DNA from: Peromyscus leucopus
Lineage: Eukaryota > Chordata > Mammalia > Rodentia > Cricetidae
Reading direction: 5' to 3'
DNA: 64,000 nucleotides
Assembly: GCF_004664715.2 (NCBI RefSeq)
Contig: NC_051072.1
Span: 37,634,142-37,698,141, forward strand
Shown here: piece after piece, positions 59,726 through 64,000 of the stretch
Layout: every line of letters begins with the position of its first letter
Numbering within the stretch: the first letter of the stretch is position 1
Position numbers and translations under genes: made by a program
Notes under the pieces: generated by a model
Seen by the model: the letters and a program-made list of their open reading frames with translations, nothing else
Database searches by the model: none
Told to the model about the DNA's origin: nothing

Positions 59726-61955
59726 TAGGTTAAAAGAAAGGGCCCAGGACATCTGGATATCCCCTAGTGACAGAAACAGTACTATCTGCTCTTGTAAAGG
59801 TTTCACATTTTCTGTTGGGAAGGATCACTTCAAAGTGTCCAAATGCCATTTTTAAGTGATTAATTTAATTACAATATAATGATACCCTCCTTTCAAAATG
59901 CAAGGGGAGAGGTGGTGTGTTAATGCTTGAATTGAGAAAGATTTTTGCAAGAGACAAAACCTACCAACTAAAAGATGAAAACGGTGTGAGAATGAGTTCC
60001 CAAGAAAGTAGTGATAGAGGTAACAGGCCATTAGAGAGGCAAATCTAAACCAGGAAGACAAACACATCTTTTTCATCACAGCTGCATGGGAAGTAGCCTT
60101 CCAGGTGTTGGTTCTCATACCGTGGATGACAACTGTTTTAGGATATCCGTATTGGCCATGGTTAGTCAAGTGGGAAGACGAGAAGAAGGCAGGGGCTCTG
60201 ATTTAGGAAACGAGGTGAGCCTGGGAGATGACGCGGTAACAGAATAAATATAATGATCTCTAAAACACATCAAATGTAGAAGTCAACCAAGATAGATAAG
60301 AACCACCAAGGTCCAGAGGTGTTTGAAAAGTGAAGACAAGGAAGTCAGCTTCAAAGAAAGGCCCTAGTAATCACACCAATGGAGGAAGTGACCTGGAGTT
60401 GGCGGATAACTCGATTGAGAGCTGGAGAGCACACATAATGTACAGTGAGTCATATCCTGCAGGCTGGAGAACAAGATCTCCAATTTTATGCATGCTGCTG
60501 TCACCTGAGATAGATGAGTAGGGATCATGGGCTCTTAAAGGTGAATTTAATCAATATATCTGTCATAAAACACCAAAACCCAAAATGATACGTCTGTGGC
60601 AACTAGTTGTCTGCACTTATTTTTCATTCTAGTGACTGACTTTTCATCCTGGCTGACATGGTAACTGCCTAAATGTTATACATGATTTCTTGCACATTTT
60701 TATGTAGATCAATCAGTAGCCCAAGTGTAGTTATAATCGACACAACAGGACTAGGGGTTGAAGAACCCACAGTCTTTCTTCTTGTACAGCATGCTCTGAT
60801 GCTATGGCAATGTGCTGTCCTGGGTAAAGGACATGGAAGACAGATCATGCAGAATGAAAAAGCTAATTCAGTTTTGGAAGCTGCCTAATTTACTTTCCTT
60901 CCAGGGGAAAACATTTGTTTGCATGAAATGACTCAATGTACACTTGTGGGATTTGCTTTCCTTGTGGTTTGTTTTCCTAAGGATGCGATTCTCCTGGGAC
61001 TCGAGGAGACACAGGGAGGGGACTGTTTCAGGTACCTGGAACTGTTAAACCTTTCTGAGGGATTTCTTAGTTCTCATTTGCAGAATCAAGGCAGCATGTA
61101 AGCTGTTGTCAGGGAAAGATGAGTGGGCAAGTGCCTCTCTGGTGGAGGGTTCAGGAGAGAAGGGAAACGGAATTCACAGAGGGAGTGGACCTACCTGATG
61201 AAGGTATTCTTTCCTTTAGTTATGCCAGGAGACAGTAAAAAGTCAGTATAAGAAGACAATACTGGCAGGTGGGGTGGATTCTAGATCTCTCTCTGCAGTC
61301 AGGTCATAGCTGAATGCTCAGCCTACAGACTGGGGCTCCTCCATGACTACTTGGGCCTAGACAATATTCTAAAAACATTTTACATTGTTAATTTTAAATA
61401 TGTATAGAGACAGTGGATTTCTGAATTCCCATGTCTCTTAAAAATTAGAAAATCACGCAACAATGGGAGTGGATGTTCTCTCTTTCTCCTTCATCCCGAG
61501 CACTGCTCCCAGCATCCACTCATGTAGCTGATGAGTTCAGTGTGTTCTGAGAAGCTAAAGAGGGCCATGTGGCCAAGGGAATGATGTGGATGGGAAAGAT
61601 GAGTGGGAGGGGTGTTTGTTTTGGGGGATAACTTGATGTTTAAAAGAGCAAGATATAAAATACTACATGGTTGAGTTTTTTAATTATATAAAACATGCCT
61701 AGATGGAACACTTAGTCTCTAAGAATTAAAAAGAAATACAGTAATTCAAATGACAGTAAAACAGGAAGGGGAGAAGTTTTATTTTCCTTGTTTTATTGAT
61801 GATGGGATATTCAGGATGTGTTCCTGTCACAAAAGGAAGAATTTTTTATCTAACGGCTAAAGTACAATTCCTAAGAATATAATTAAATTCACCTCCATTT
61901 CTGACAAACTATTTCTGTTGCCACTTAGGGGACAAACATCAGGAGTCTGAATCCT

Positions 61956-61960
<5 letters not shown>
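59726..61960. other. No gene or repeat recognised; 2.2 kb
   Basis: Unique-looking sequence. Frames of 60-105 codons show no domain. Confidence 0.45.

Positions 61961-62022
<62 letters not shown>
61961..62022. repeat. (TC)27 microsatellite
   Basis: A pure TC run followed by a short TTTCTCTC end. Confidence 0.97.
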
Positions 62023-62589
62023 ATTGTGGGATGGACTGAAAGAGACTGGAGCAGGCTCTTAAATAACATTCTCACATTCGGGCACTTTCCTGTCTTAGGC
62101 AGGAAGGCTATCTCTAGGGGATACATTTTTGCTTCTTCAGATCCATTTTCTCTGAAGCTGAGCCCTTTGAAGGAAAGCACCCAAAGATGCTATAATACGA
62201 GAAGTCTCCAAAGGAAAGCCTTGATAAAAGCATTCAGGCAGAGTTTTCCTTTTGTTCCTGCAAATGGGATCTGGGTCAAATGAGTAGAGTATCAGAAATA
62301 GACTTTAGGATTAAAATCAAAGAGGAAGGATTCTTTTGTTGACATCTTTCTTTGATGTTGATGAAGCTTTCAGCTGTGAGCCGAGGAAGGAGAAAAAAGA
62401 GCGTCGGGTTAGATAAAGGGTTAATAAGAAATACTGAAAAGAACATACAAACAGCAAAGGACATTAGAAATAGTAACCCAAGGAGAGGCCACCAAACAAA
62501 GTAGAGGACTGGGGAGAGATAAGAGGCAAAACTTCATAAAAACCATATATTTATATATGGAAATAATAAAAGATTGGCCTATGAGTCAC
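62023..62589. other. No gene recognised
   Basis: Unique, A-rich toward 62400-62570. Confidence 0.45.
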
Positions 62590-63010
62590 ATATGATCAAG
62601 CCATTGAGACCTCAAATTATCTACAGAACAAGGTCCAAGCTCCTTGAATAGACTTCAAGGCCTTCCATTATCTGGCTCCAACCTACTTCCCCTGCCTGGC
62701 ATTTTACTATGCTTTCTTCTCCCTACTCCAAGAAACATCTATTTTTTTTTTTTTTTTTTTTTTTACCTCCCAGACTACTGCATTCCTAAGGCAGCCTGCT
62801 CCTCAGGGCTGCAGGCCTTGCTTATTCTACTGGTAATCTCCACCCCTCTTTATCTACTCTTTGATGTTTGATATGCCATCAAAATCCCACCTTAGACGCT
62901 CTCCAGTTTCTCCATACAGCCTTCTCTAGTTTCTCTAGAAGTCCCATAGCACCTATATTATCTCTCCATTATAGTTCCTCTCTCTGTTTTATATTATATA
63001 TGCATATATC
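62590..63010 (+). mobile_element. LINE-2 (L2) remnant with inserted poly-T
   Basis: 'acagaacaaggtccaagctc', 'caaggccttccattatctgg', 'ctccaacctacttcccctgc' and 'catacagccttctctagttt' are in L2 order. A T23 homopolymer (62742-62764) has grown or inserted in the middle. The short forward frames here fall within the remnant. Confidence 0.8.
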
Positions 63011-63679
63011 CCCACCACTAAAATCTCTATATTACCCTCACACATTATTTCTGGCATTGCCTATAATAACTTCTTAAAACTCTAGTCGTTCAGGCACTGA
63101 CTGTTGGCCTGTACCCCAATATTTATTTTGAAACAGAGAGTTGATTGATTGGATTATGTTAACATTCCAATATTGGAATTAAGATTAATTAAGATCTAAC
63201 TTAACATATTGAAAAACAAATCCATTGACTCCTCTCAGACGTTGTTTATATAAGTGATCTCAAATCAAAATCATTCAATATCTGATTTGGGTATCACCTT
63301 GGAGTGAATCATTTAATTCACCTAAAAATATGACACCAAATTTTATTGAATAGTTTTTGAGACATTTCTTACAACTTTGCTATTTTTCCCCCTGTTTGTT
63401 TGGTTTAATTCAGACTCTTGTCCCTTCACAGTTAGTTCCAGTGTACTTTGACAAATATTTCTTTTTTTGGCACTAACCTCTGAAGACCACTGTTACCAGA
63501 CTTTTAAGTCACACGTCTTAAAATGTCCTGGGTCCCTAATTTTCTGTCTCATAAATTGAAGCTTCTCCACTTGGATTTGATTAGATAGTAATCATGGTGC
63601 TTTGAACACAATTTCTGAATCTGGAAAAATTAGGTTTGTCCCACCCTTGTTATACTTACCAACCGAACCATCCAGAACT
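63011..63679. other. No gene or repeat recognised
   Basis: AT-rich unique sequence without a frame of note. Confidence 0.45.
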
Positions 63680-63832
63680 TTCCAAGGTCTCAGTTTCTGA
63701 TGCCATTAATGAAAGACAGTAATTGTTTCTGCCTCCTAAAGTTGTCTTGGGTTGACATGAGATGCCGATAAAGTGACTGTCAAAGTGTATGGTAAGAATA
63801 GGAGTTCATTAAGTATTAACAATCTTAGTTTC
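63680..63832 (+). mobile_element. MIR SINE
   Basis: 'ccaaggtctcagtttctgat', 'tgggttgacatgagatgcc', 'gataaagtgactgtcaaagt' and 'gttcattaagtatta' follow MIR order. Confidence 0.65.
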
Positions 63833-64000
63833 CCCCATCACTCACCAGGGGGCCTCCTCACCGAGGAGCCAGATGAACAGCTGTGAGCACACGCTCTTGG
63901 GACAGGCTGATGGGGACCGAGCAGACCCTGAGCATGAGGCAGGAGTCTCTGATTGGCTACAAGGAAAGGAAAGACAGTAAAGGGTTGGGAATTTATGCAA

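Overview
This is mammalian nuclear DNA from a muroid rodent. The signs are dense B1, B2, B3, B4 and ID SINEs, rodent-type L1 3' ends, MaLR LTRs, old mammalian MIR and L2 remnants, and many long CA, GA and poly-T microsatellites. Several elements, including a roughly 350-base repeat present three times, look to me more like a cricetid (hamster, vole, deer mouse) than house mouse. That is an impression from memory, not a measured result.

Only one protein-coding gene can be supported: an intact, intronless 376-codon actin on the minus strand at 54048-55178, matching beta-actin-like protein 2 (Actbl2). Human ACTBL2 lies in a gene-poor stretch of 5q11.2, which fits the absence of other genes here. 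A TATA-like box and two CACCC boxes lie just upstream of the actin.

Layout. 1-5.5 kb: an ancient L1 broken by an LTR and by a B3 SINE that carries a 50-base minisatellite, then B3, B2, nested L1 pieces and a 1.75 kb antisense L1. 5.5-10 kb: mostly unique sequence with CA, TC, CpG-rich GTC and CTAT microsatellites. 10-18.6 kb: scattered MIR, B4, B1 and B3, a long GA tract, and three L1 3' ends, two of them tail to tail. 18.6-25 kb: mostly unique with B1, B2, B3 and MIR. 25-42 kb: the accessory-rich part, with three copies of the cricetid-like repeat, a solo LTR nested in a SINE, MLT1 LTRs (one with a nested ID), ID and B1 elements and hairpin-prone GAT/ATC. 42-51 kb: long unique stretches, one antisense L1, LTR-like elements and one well-preserved B1. 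51-57.4 kb: AT-rich, repeat-poor sequence around the actin gene. 57.4-64 kb: unique sequence with B1, MIR and a long L2 remnant.

I found no operon, CRISPR array, RNA gene, integrase or defence system. Nearly all other open frames are short and lie in repeats, low-complexity tracts or opposite the actin gene. The points worth a second look are the actin's paralogue-specific residues, the repeat-poor block around it, and several nested or tandem repeat structures.
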